Assembly: GCA_022800215.1 (NCBI GenBank)
Contig: JAAWPV010000009.1
Span: forward strand, 1-35,427
Source: Oscillospiraceae bacterium
Lineage (GTDB): Bacteria > Bacillota > Clostridia > Oscillospirales > Oscillospiraceae
Length of the DNA stretch: 35,427 nt
Direction: 5' to 3'
The position numbers were made by a program, and so were the translations under genes. Position 1 is the stretch's first letter. Each line of letters begins with the position of its first letter. Positions 18,129 to 24,796 of the stretch are shown in pieces. Below the pieces are notes generated by a model. The model was not told the origin of the DNA, did not search any database, and worked only from the letters and a program-made list of their open reading frames with translations.

Positions 18129-18815
18129 ATGAAAGCCAATATTTTAGTGGTGGATGATGAGCCCGAGATCGCCGATCTGGTATCGGTCTACCTCCGGGGA
18201 GAGGGCTTTCAGGTCTTTCCCTGCGGAACGGGTACCGAGGCATTACAGGTGGTGCGAAACGAAAAGATCGACCTTGCAGTGCTGGATGTGATGCTGCCCG
18301 ACATTTCGGGCATGACCCTCTGCGCCGAAATTCGCCGTACCTGCCAGTTTCCCATCCTGATGCTCACCGCCAAGACGGCTGACACGGACAAAATCACCGG
18401 CCTCACCGTGGGGGCAGACGATTATATGACCAAGCCCTTCAGCCCTCTGGAGCTGGTGGCCCGGGTGAAGGCCCAGCTTCGGCGGTACACCAGCTACAAT
18501 AACGGTGAGAAGGAGGGGGAGGACGTTCTCAATGTGAGCGGCCTTACCATCAACAAGACCACCCACCAATGCTGGCTCTATGATGAGCCCATGAGCCTGA
18601 CTCCTATCGAGTTCGACATTCTCTGGTTCCTCTGCGCCAACCGGGGGCGGGTCATCTCCGCCGAAGAGCTCTTTGAGACGGTTTGGGGGGAAAAATATCT
18701 GGACCGGAACAACACCGTCATGGTCCACATCCGCCGCCTGCGGGAAAAGCTGGGGGAGACCAGTGACCGGAAATTTATCAAGACGGTCTGGGGCGTAGGA
18801 TATAAGGTAGAGTGA
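18129..18815 (+). CDS. OmpR-family response regulator, VanR-like
   Basis: A 228-residue two-domain response regulator. In the receiver domain the acidic pair is DDE (Asp9, Asp10), the phosphoryl acceptor Asp53 in VLDVMLPD, Thr80 in LTAKT and Lys102 in TKPF. The winged helix of the OmpR/PhoB type carries LTPIEFDILWFLCANRG, VHIRRLREKLG and IKTVWGVGYKVE. The sequence is strikingly close to VanR (DKITGLTVGADDYMTKPF, ELVARVKAQLRRY). No histidine kinase gene follows or precedes, so it is an orphan here. It shares the VanZ promoter, and GGAGAGGTG lies before the ATG. No van ligase or dehydrogenase genes are present. Confidence 0.92.
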   Translation: MKANILVVDDEPEIADLVSVYLRGEGFQVFPCGTGTEALQVVRNEKIDLAVLDVMLPDISGMTLCAEIRRTCQFPILMLTAKTADTDKITGLTVGADDYMTKPFSPLELVARVKAQLRRYTSYNNGEKEGEDVLNVSGLTINKTTHQCWLYDEPMSLTPIEFDILWFLCANRGRVISAEELFETVWGEKYLDRNNTVMVHIRRLREKLGETSDRKFIKTVWGVGYKVE

Positions 18816-18842
18816 TTTTTTCAATAAAATGAGAAAATTTGA

Positions 18843-18871
18843 TTGACAATGAGCCGGGAATCGGGTATACT
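18843..18871 (+). promoter_or_regulatory. tRNA operon promoter
   Basis: A perfect -35 TTGACA, a 17-bp spacer and -10 TATACT, 30 bp before the first tRNA. It is the best promoter in the window, as expected for stable RNA. A small leader hairpin (GCCCTT / AAGGGC) lies at 18879-18897. Confidence 0.88.
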
Positions 18872-18901
18872 AATTCATGCCCTTCTCAAAAAGGGCTGTA
18901 T

Positions 18902-18978
18902 GGCGGCATAGCTCAGTTGGCTAGAGCACACGGTTCATACCCGTGGTGTCCCCGGTTCAAATCCAGGTGCCGCTACCA
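18902..18978 (+). tRNA. tRNA-Met (CAT), CCA encoded
   Basis: A 77-nt cloverleaf with acceptor GGCGGCA pairing with TGCCGCT (one G-U), D arm GCTCAGTTGGCTAGAGC, anticodon stem CACGG/CCGTG with CAT, T loop GTTCAAATC and encoded ACCA. The anticodon stem lacks the three G-C pairs of initiator tRNA, so it is an elongator Met tRNA or, less likely, the Ile tRNA read after lysidine modification. Confidence 0.93.
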
Positions 18979-18986
18979 AATCCCCT

Positions 18987-19006
18987 GGGCGCCCGGATGG
19001 GCGCCC
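18987..19006. repeat. Spacer hairpin between tRNA-Met and tRNA-Glu
   Basis: GGGCGCCC occurs twice around GGAT and, being self-complementary, forms an 8-bp GC-only stem. Outer CCCC and GGGG can extend it. No T run follows, so RNA processing or partial attenuation is more likely than termination. Confidence 0.6.
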
Positions 19007-19049
19007 GCCGGGGAACTTTAGGCGACTTGGATGCGCCGTTCCTCACCAT

Positions 19050-19124
19050 GGCGCGTTGGTCAAGCGGTTAAGACACCGCCCTTTCACGGCGGTAACATGG
19101 GTTCGATTCCCATACGCGTCACCA
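19050..19124 (+). tRNA. tRNA-Glu (TTC), CCA encoded
   Basis: A 75-nt cloverleaf: acceptor GGCGCGT with ACGCGTC (one G-U), anticodon stem CCGCC/GGCGG with loop CTTTCAC giving anticodon TTC, T arm GGGTTCGATTCCC and encoded ACCA. Confidence 0.94.
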
Positions 19125-19149
19125 CGTCAGAAGAAACCGATTCCGTTCC

Positions 19150-19258
19150 GCTTTCGCCGTTTCGGCGAAAGCTGCACATCCATCGGTTCCTTCTTCCTTC
19201 TCCCCACAAAAGCTGAAGCATCGCTTTTGTGGGGTCCCGAAGGTCAAGATCTTTGGGA
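19150..19258. repeat. Three spacer hairpins between tRNA-Glu and tRNA-Val
   Basis: In order: a 10-bp stem GCTTTCGCCG/CGGCGAAAGC with a 3-base loop (19150-19172); a 12-bp stem CCCCACAAAAGC/GCTTTTGTGGGG (19202-19234); and an 8-bp stem TCCCGAAG/CTTTGGGA (19235-19258, one G-T). None has a terminal T run. They probably fold in the tRNA precursor as processing elements. Confidence 0.6.
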
Positions 19259-19266
19259 AAATATCT

Positions 19267-19343
19267 GGAGGCTTAGCTCAGCTGGTTAGAGCGCTTGCTT
19301 CACACGCAAGAGGTCACAGGTTCGAGTCCCGTAGTCTCCACCA
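19267..19343 (+). tRNA. tRNA-Val (CAC), CCA encoded
   Basis: A 77-nt cloverleaf: acceptor GGAGGCT with AGTCTCC (one G-U), D arm GCTCAGCTGGTTAGAGC, anticodon stem CTTGC/GCAAG with loop TTCACAC giving anticodon CAC, T arm CAGGTTCGAGTCCCG and encoded ACCA. Confidence 0.94.
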
Positions 19344-19380
19344 AAAAATCACGTCACCCGGTAGGGTGGCGTGATTTTTT
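19343..19380 (+). terminator. tRNA operon terminator
   Basis: A 17-bp stem from AAAAAATCACG... to ...CGTGATTTTTT (one G-T pair) with a GGTA loop. It overlaps the final A of the tRNA-Val CCA end and ends in a T6 run. Confidence 0.93.
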
Positions 19381-19510
19381 CATGGAGACTCGGACGAGAA
19401 CCGGGTGAGATACGTCAGCCGTTGGCGGCTGTGCATAAGAGACATTTTGTGCTTGGCATCATCCGTCGAAAGGAGAAAGATGAATATTTCCGATTGATTT
19501 GCGGAAAAAA

Positions 19511-19540
19511 TTGCTGTGGAGTTATCAACTTCCCTATACT
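19511..19540 (+). promoter_or_regulatory. Promoter of the PRD regulator gene
   Basis: A -35 TTGCTG, an 18-bp spacer and -10 TATACT, 44 bp before the GTG start. Nothing else is evident in the 204-bp gap after the tRNA terminator. Confidence 0.55.
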
Positions 19541-19584
19541 AAGATATTTATGGAATATTATCGAAGGAAGGGGTCGTTGTTTTC

Positions 19585-21486
19585 GTGGATTTGTTCACTC
19601 GGCAGCTTTTGGATTATTTAAGTGAAGACAAAGCCATCACTGCGGCCCAGCTGGCTGCTTTGTTAAACGTCAGCGAGCGTACTGTACGGACCAGGCTGGG
19701 AGACCTTGGGAAGGATTTGGAGCGCCACGGGGCCCGGTTGATTGCCCGGCGGCGGGTAGGATACAGCCTGGAGATCGTGGACCGTGACGCTTTTGACGCC
19801 TGGCAGAAAAACGGAGACACCGGGGAGAACGTCATTCCCGGGACTTCGGCCGAACGGGTGCAGTTCATTCTGCTCTACCTGCTGGGGCATGATGACTATG
19901 TGAAGCTGGACGAGCTGAGCGAAGCGCTTTATATCTCCCGCACCACAGTGACCACAGACCTGAAACAGGCGGAGAAAATTTTGGAGCAGTACCATCTGAC
20001 CATTGAGCGGCGGCCCAATTACGGCATTCGCCTGACGGGAAGCGAATTTGACCGGCGCATCTGTATCGCCAAACAGTTTGCCTTCAATGACGCTTTGGCC
20101 AGAAATGAGCTCGCACAGCTGAGAACGATCCTTTTTGATGTGATGAAAAAGCTTTCCTTCCACATGGCGGAAAATGCGCTGGAGGCCATGGCGGCCCATC
20201 TGTATGTCGCCAATGAGCAGCAGCGGCGGGGCCACCCCATGGTCTATCCTCCGGCGGTCCGCGCTGAGCTGGAAAAAAACCTGAGCTTTGAGTCCCTGAC
20301 CGCGGCCAGGCACCTGAGCCGGGAGATGGAAAAGCACACAGGGGTCCACTATAATGAGGACGAGACCCTTTACCTTGCGATCCATCTAAGCGGCAAGTCC
20401 CTTTCGGGCAGCGCCTCGACAGTGGATGAGGACCAGATCGTTTCCAAGCAGATGGATGTACTGATCGACCAGATGCTGGAGACCGTCTATGAGGCGCACC
20501 GGCTGGATTTCCGCGGTGATATGGAGCTCCGGAAAGCGCTGAAACAGCACATGATCCCCCTGCATACCCGCCTGCGGTTCAACATCCCCCTGACAAACCC
20601 CATTTTGGACCACATAAAAGTACAATATTCTTTGGCTTTTGTGGTGGCCTCCACCGCCTGCACGGTGCTGCGGGAGCATTACGGCAAGGCGATCCCTCAG
20701 GACGAAACGGGGTATATCGCCATCCTCTTTGGCCTCGCCATTGAGAAGCGGGACCGGGGGACCCGAAAACGCAACATTGTGGTGGTCTGTGCTTCGGGCC
20801 GGGGAACGTCCCAGATGTTCCTTTATAAATGCAAGCAGGCCTTTGCCGATTATATCGACCACATCTACGAAAAGACGGTCTATGAACTTTCCGAGATGGA
20901 CTTTGAGACGCTGGCCATCGACTGCATTTTCACCACCATTCCCCTGGAAATGGAGCTGCCGGTGCCGGTGTATCAGGTTTCTCCCTTCCTGGATAACCAG
21001 GAGATCGAAACCTACGAGCGGATCTTTGCCCAGGACGATGCAGATTTTTTGAACGACTATTTTGACGCCCGCCTGTTTCTGCCCCAGTTAAAAGGGACCG
21101 AAAAAGGGGAAGTGCTGAAGCAGATGTGCGACTATGCCTCTCAGTTCAAAGCCTTGCCCGGGGACTTTTACGAGCTGGTCATGAAACGGGAGGAGATGGG
21201 CCAGACCGATTTCGGCAACCGGGTGGCCATCCCTCACCCTTGTAAGGTGGTATCTCAGGAGCCCTTTGTGGTGACCGCCATATTGGACAAGCCCATCTGG
21301 TGGGGCCACAACGAGGTCCAGGTGGTGTTTCTCATCTCTCTGCCCAAGGCGGACAAGGGGACGGTGGAGAGCTTTTACCGGGCTATGCTGAACTTCCAGG
21401 CGGACAAGGTTCTGGTCAAAAACGTGGTGAGGCAGCCCACATTTGCCAATCTGATGCAGGCGTTCCGGGAAGCAAGCCTGCGCTGA
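19585..21486 (+). CDS. PRD-domain transcriptional regulator (LicR/MtlR type) with EIIB- and EIIA-like domains
   Basis: A 633-residue multidomain regulator whose activity is set by PTS phosphorylation. In order: DeoR/HTH_11 helix-turn-helix (ITAAQLAALLNVSERTVRTRL), a second HTH (KLDELSEALYISRTTVTTDL), PRD1 (conserved His in MAAHLYVANEQQ and LYLAIHLSG), PRD2 (His in LKQHMIPLHTRL), an EIIB-like domain with Cys in VVCASGRGTSQ, and an EIIA-Fru-like domain with His in VAIPHPCK. The second conserved His of PRD2 is replaced: GYIAILFG has Leu where His is usual. The start is GTG behind GAAGGGG. It sits just upstream of the Lac-type PTS operon and probably controls it. Confidence 0.93.
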   Translation: MDLFTRQLLDYLSEDKAITAAQLAALLNVSERTVRTRLGDLGKDLERHGARLIARRRVGYSLEIVDRDAFDAWQKNGDTGENVIPGTSAERVQFILLYLLGHDDYVKLDELSEALYISRTTVTTDLKQAEKILEQYHLTIERRPNYGIRLTGSEFDRRICIAKQFAFNDALARNELAQLRTILFDVMKKLSFHMAENALEAMAAHLYVANEQQRRGHPMVYPPAVRAELEKNLSFESLTAARHLSREMEKHTGVHYNEDETLYLAIHLSGKSLSGSASTVDEDQIVSKQMDVLIDQMLETVYEAHRLDFRGDMELRKALKQHMIPLHTRLRFNIPLTNPILDHIKVQYSLAFVVASTACTVLREHYGKAIPQDETGYIAILFGLAIEKRDRGTRKRNIVVVCASGRGTSQMFLYKCKQAFADYIDHIYEKTVYELSEMDFETLAIDCIFTTIPLEMELPVPVYQVSPFLDNQEIETYERIFAQDDADFLNDYFDARLFLPQLKGTEKGEVLKQMCDYASQFKALPGDFYELVMKREEMGQTDFGNRVAIPHPCKVVSQEPFVVTAILDKPIWWGHNEVQVVFLISLPKADKGTVESFYRAMLNFQADKVLVKNVVRQPTFANLMQAFREASLR

Positions 21487-21488
21487 GT

Positions 21489-21528
21489 AAAATGATGTAT
21501 GACCGTGGAAGAGGTCATACATCATTTT
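21489..21528. terminator. 16-bp perfect hairpin between PRD regulator and PTS operon
   Basis: AAAATGATGTATGACC and its exact reverse complement GGTCATACATCATTTT flank the 8-base loop GTGGAAGA, starting 2 bp after the regulator stop. It is followed by GCTTTTATAA. Position and T-rich end fit a terminator, but the arms are AT-rich and perfectly symmetric, so an operator is possible. Confidence 0.65.
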
Positions 21529-21552
21529 GCTTTTATAATATATGCACAAAAA

Positions 21553-21581
21553 TTACCGGATTTAAGATGGAAATTTATACT
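21553..21581 (+). promoter_or_regulatory. Candidate promoter of the PTS operon
   Basis: A weak -35 TTACCG, a 17-bp spacer and -10 TATACT. The poor -35 would fit activator dependence. A short dyad, GAAACGG (21622-21628) and CCGTTTC (21640-21646), lies in the leader between this promoter and the IIA gene. Confidence 0.45.
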
Positions 21582-21670
21582 GTGGAGATCGCGGGACCCT
21601 TCCGCTAAAATGACCATAGTGGAAACGGCAAGGAACCAACCGTTTCAAAACCCCGAAGGGAGCTATGAAC

Positions 21671-21997
21671 ATGAACGACGAAGCCTATGAGGTCGCCCTC
21701 CAACTCATCCTGGATGCCGGCGATGCCCACTCCAGCGCCATGCTGGCCATCCAGGCGGCCCGGGAGTTTCGGTTTGAGGATGCTGAGGGACTGATCGGTC
21801 AGGCAGAGGCCAGCTTGACCAGCGCCCATAACGTCCAGACCGATACCATCCAGGCCGAAGCCAGGGGGGAGTCTGCGCCCCTGAACCTCATTATGGTCCA
21901 TGCCCAGGACCACCTGACCATGGCGCTGATGAGTGTGGACAACGCAAAAGAGTGTCTCAACATCTACCGCATGATCGCAGAGCTGAAAAACAAATAA
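21671..21997 (+). CDS. PTS lactose/cellobiose-type EIIA
   Basis: A 108-residue helical IIA subunit of the Lac/Cel PTS family, which passes phosphate from HPr to IIB. The phosphorylated His is in LIMVHAQDHLTMAL, the family signature. Other family features are AYEVALQLILDAGDAHSSAMLAI and the metal-site region Asp in HAQDH. An ATG at 21665 would add two residues; 21671 is preferred because GAAGGGAG is then about 9 bp away. It is the first gene of a four-gene operon; the IIC gene follows after 21 bp. Confidence 0.93.
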   Translation: MNDEAYEVALQLILDAGDAHSSAMLAIQAAREFRFEDAEGLIGQAEASLTSAHNVQTDTIQAEARGESAPLNLIMVHAQDHLTMALMSVDNAKECLNIYRMIAELKNK

Positions 21998-22018
21998 AAA
22001 TCAGAGAGGAAATGTAGT

Positions 22019-23341
22019 ATGAACGGTTTTATTGAACTGCTGCAAAAAGTCCTGATGCCCATTGCAGCTAAAATGAACGCCAGTAAATACATCCGGGCCA
22101 TGCGTGACGGCTTCGTGCTGTCTCTGGCCTACACCATGGTGGGCTCCATCCTGACCTCTATTTTCTCCATTCCTGCCCTTGCTGACTGGTTCGGCGCTGA
22201 GACCATGGGCGCCATCCAGGCCTTTGTAAACCCCACCACCGTCATGACCAACTCCATCATCTCCATCTTTGTGGTGGTCGGTATCGGGTATTCTTTCGCC
22301 AACCAGGAGGGGGGAATCAACCCTCTCCATGGTGCGGCAACCGCTCTAGTCATGTTCCTCATGACCTGCCCCTACACCATTGATGTGGGTGATGGCAAGA
22401 CCATCACCGGCCTGGACTTCAGCTATGTGGGCGCCAAAGCCATCTTCACCGCCATCTTCTTTGGCTTTGTGGGCGTAAAGATCTATAAGTGGGCAGTCAC
22501 CCATAAGCTGTCCATCAAGCTGCCCGACAGCGTGCCCGCCTCCATTCAGGATTCCTTCACCTCTTTCCTGCCCGCCGGCATGGCCATGCTGATCGCCCTT
22601 GTGATCCGCTTCCTCTTTGGCCTGACCCCCCAGGGCAACATGACCGACTTCATTTTCTACTGGGTCCAGCGGCCCCTGTCCGGCATTGCACTCAGCTATC
22701 CCGCCATGCTGCTCATGGGTATGCTCAACAACCTGTTCTGGTTTTTTGGCCTCCACGGCCAGACCATGGTCAGCTCTGTGTGGCGTCCCTTCCTGACCCA
22801 GGCCAGCACCGAGAACATTGAGGCGCTGGCCGCCGGCCAGGCTCTTCCCAATCTAATCAACAATGGCTTCTCTGGTTCCTTCATTATGTATGGGTTCTGG
22901 ATCTCTGTACCTCTGCTCATTGCCCTGTTCCTCTACACCAAGAGGCATAAGCGCAATGACTGGCATGATGTGGCTAAGATCGGTCTGGCTCCTGGCCTGT
23001 TCAATATCTACGAGCCCCTGATGTTCGGCTTCCCCCTGGTGCTGAATCCCTTTGCGTTGATCCCTATGCTGCTGACCCCCATTATTTCCTGCACGGTGGG
23101 ATACTTCGCCTGTCTGTTTGGTATTCTGCCTTACGCCACCGGTGTGGGACTTCCCATCACCACACCCGTGGTTATTTCCGGCCTTTTGCAATTCAACTCT
23201 GTTACTGCCGGCCTGATTCAGCTTGTTTTGATGATCCCCCTGACCGCCATGTGGTATCTCTTCCTGGGCATTCAGGACCGCTCCGAGCGGCAGTCCGGGG
23301 TCTACAAGGAAGAGGAGGAAGAGAGCAATGCGGCGAAATAA
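22019..23341 (+). CDS. PTS cellobiose-type EIIC permease
   Basis: A 440-residue membrane permease of the Lac/Cel (CelB/ChbC) type, about ten hydrophobic segments. The start GFIELLQKVLMPIAAKMNA is typical, as are GVKIYKWAV, LSYPAMLLMGMLNNLFWFFGLHGQTMV with the conserved His, and LFNIYEPLMFGFPLVLNP. In most members the last motif reads INEP; here Asn is replaced by Tyr (codon 23009-23011) beside the essential Glu. That change may alter sugar recognition. The gene overlaps the following gene by 14 bp. Confidence 0.94.
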   Translation: MNGFIELLQKVLMPIAAKMNASKYIRAMRDGFVLSLAYTMVGSILTSIFSIPALADWFGAETMGAIQAFVNPTTVMTNSIISIFVVVGIGYSFANQEGGINPLHGAATALVMFLMTCPYTIDVGDGKTITGLDFSYVGAKAIFTAIFFGFVGVKIYKWAVTHKLSIKLPDSVPASIQDSFTSFLPAGMAMLIALVIRFLFGLTPQGNMTDFIFYWVQRPLSGIALSYPAMLLMGMLNNLFWFFGLHGQTMVSSVWRPFLTQASTENIEALAAGQALPNLINNGFSGSFIMYGFWISVPLLIALFLYTKRHKRNDWHDVAKIGLAPGLFNIYEPLMFGFPLVLNPFALIPMLLTPIISCTVGYFACLFGILPYATGVGLPITTPVVISGLLQFNSVTAGLIQLVLMIPLTAMWYLFLGIQDRSERQSGVYKEEEEESNAAK

Positions 23342-24344
23342 GGTGCTGGGCACCCTGTACGGCGCCGCCTACGGGGACTCCCTGGGGGCTATCACCGAGT
23401 TTCGCTCCCGCAGGGACATTGCCCAGGCCTTTCCTGGCGGGTACCGGACCTACGCCCCTTCCATCAGCTTCATTACCAGTGAGATCACGCCCGGCTGTGT
23501 CACCGACGACTTTGGCTCCTCCTGCTACTTCATGCAGAAGATCCTTCGCCATGAGGGGGATTTTGACCGGGGCATCGCCGTGGAAGCCGTCTTGGAATGG
23601 TCCAATGACCCCATCGTATTTGCCAAATATGCCGGGCGGAACACCAAATCCGCCATGGAACGGCTGAAAGAGGGCACTGTCATTGACGAGGAGGCCCGCA
23701 AGCGTCACTTCGGGCAGGCCAACACCAACGGAGCCGCCATGAAGGTTTCGCCCATTGGATTGCTGGCCAGGGGAGACCAGGAGCTGGCGGTGCAGTATGC
23801 GCTGGATCTGGCCTATCCCACCCACTACAACAGCGCGGCAGCTTCCGCCGCGGCGGCCATCGCCTGTGCCATTGCCGCCGCCCAGGGGGAGGACGCCACA
23901 TTGGACGGTATCTTTTCCGCCGCCGTCGAGGGTTGCCGAAAGGCCCGGCTTCAGGTGGAAGAGGAGGGCTGTGCCGCCTTCGGACCCTTTACGGAGGAGC
24001 ACATCAAGTGGGCCATCCAAATGGGCCAGGCGTGCGAAAGCACAGACGCGCTGCTGAACGTTCTGGAGGGACAGATCGGCACCGGCATCAGCGTGCAGGA
24101 GTCCATTCCCGCCGTTTTTGCCATCATTGCCGGGACCAAGGGAGATTTCCATAAGGCCCTCTTCTGCGCCAGCAATGCCGGCGGTGATACCGATACCATC
24201 TCCAGCATGACAGGCGCCATCCTGGGCGGCCTCCACGGTGTGGAGGTCCTCCGGGAGGAGGATATTCGGCGGATCCAGGAGGTCAATGCCTTCCTGTGCT
24301 TGCAGGAAACTGTTGAGGCGTTTGCCGACCTGATTTGTAATTAA
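23328..24344 (+). CDS. ADP-ribosylglycohydrolase (DraG/ARH) family protein
   Basis: A 338-residue cytosolic protein of the ARH/DraG family, which cleaves N- or O-glycosidic bonds of ADP-ribose using two Mg ions. Motifs are GAAYGDSLGAITEF near the N terminus, VTDDFGSS with Thr59-Asp60-Asp61, NTNGAAMKVSPIGLLA, and NAGGDTDTISSMTGAILGGLHG with Asp287, Asp289 and Thr290. All expected metal ligands are therefore present and the enzyme should be active. It overlaps the IIC gene by 14 bp (ribosome site AGGAGG within IIC) and is followed by IIB after 18 bp, so it is an integral part of the PTS operon. It may act on the imported phospho-sugar compound (inference). Confidence 0.9.
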   Translation: MRRNKVLGTLYGAAYGDSLGAITEFRSRRDIAQAFPGGYRTYAPSISFITSEITPGCVTDDFGSSCYFMQKILRHEGDFDRGIAVEAVLEWSNDPIVFAKYAGRNTKSAMERLKEGTVIDEEARKRHFGQANTNGAAMKVSPIGLLARGDQELAVQYALDLAYPTHYNSAAASAAAAIACAIAAAQGEDATLDGIFSAAVEGCRKARLQVEEEGCAAFGPFTEEHIKWAIQMGQACESTDALLNVLEGQIGTGISVQESIPAVFAIIAGTKGDFHKALFCASNAGGDTDTISSMTGAILGGLHGVEVLREEDIRRIQEVNAFLCLQETVEAFADLICN

Positions 24345-24362
24345 GAAAGGGGAAAATCAACC

Positions 24363-24677
24363 ATGACAAGAATTTTGCTTTCCTGCGCTCTGGGCATGTC
24401 CACCGGAATGCTGATGGAGCGGATGCGGGACGCGGCCAAGGAGCAGAGCAAGGAGATCAAGGTCTGGGCGGTGGATACCGGTTCCATCGCCGCCAACGAG
24501 GGTGAGTTCGACGTGCTTTTGCTGGGCCCCCAGGTGTCCTATTTGCTCAGCGATATGCAGAAGAAGTACGGCGACAAGGTGCCTGTGTCCGGCATCAAGC
24601 CCATCGACTACGGCCGGATGAACGGTGCTGCCGTGCTGGCCTACGCCGAAGAGCTGATCGCCAATTTCGGAAAGTAA
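24363..24677 (+). CDS. PTS lactose/cellobiose-type EIIB
   Basis: A 104-residue IIB subunit with the phosphorylated Cys8 in ILLSCALGMSTGML, the P-loop of the Lac/Cel family. LLLGPQVSYLL and VPVSGIKPIDYGRMNGAAVL are typical later elements. Length is normal. It takes phosphate from IIA and passes it to the sugar on IIC. The ATG follows AAGAAAGGGG, and the operon ends with a strong terminator 30 bp later. Confidence 0.94.
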   Translation: MTRILLSCALGMSTGMLMERMRDAAKEQSKEIKVWAVDTGSIAANEGEFDVLLLGPQVSYLLSDMQKKYGDKVPVSGIKPIDYGRMNGAAVLAYAEELIANFGK

Positions 24678-24706
24678 CAGGATCCGGTAAGAATGATTTA
24701 GAAAAC

Positions 24707-24744
24707 GCAGCGAGCTGCCGTCCGGACGGACGGCAGCTCGCTGC
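24707..24744. terminator. PTS operon terminator
   Basis: An 18-bp perfect stem, GCAGCGAGCTGCCGTCCG with its reverse complement, separated by only GA (so the top pairs open in the real loop), preceded by AAAA and followed by ATTTTT. It probably also serves the opposite-strand gene ending at 24797. Confidence 0.94.
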
Positions 24745-24796
24745 ATTTTTGTAGATGAGGCACGGTGTGCTGTTTTTGGTATTACGAAGGCTCACC

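Noticed and set aside
16654-18815. Glycopeptide resistance cluster
   Set aside because: Only VanZ-like and VanR-like genes are present; no VanS, VanH, ligase or VanX.
18879-19380. T-box or other riboswitch near the tRNA genes
   Set aside because: The hairpins lack T-box core elements and lie inside a tRNA operon with its own promoter and terminator.
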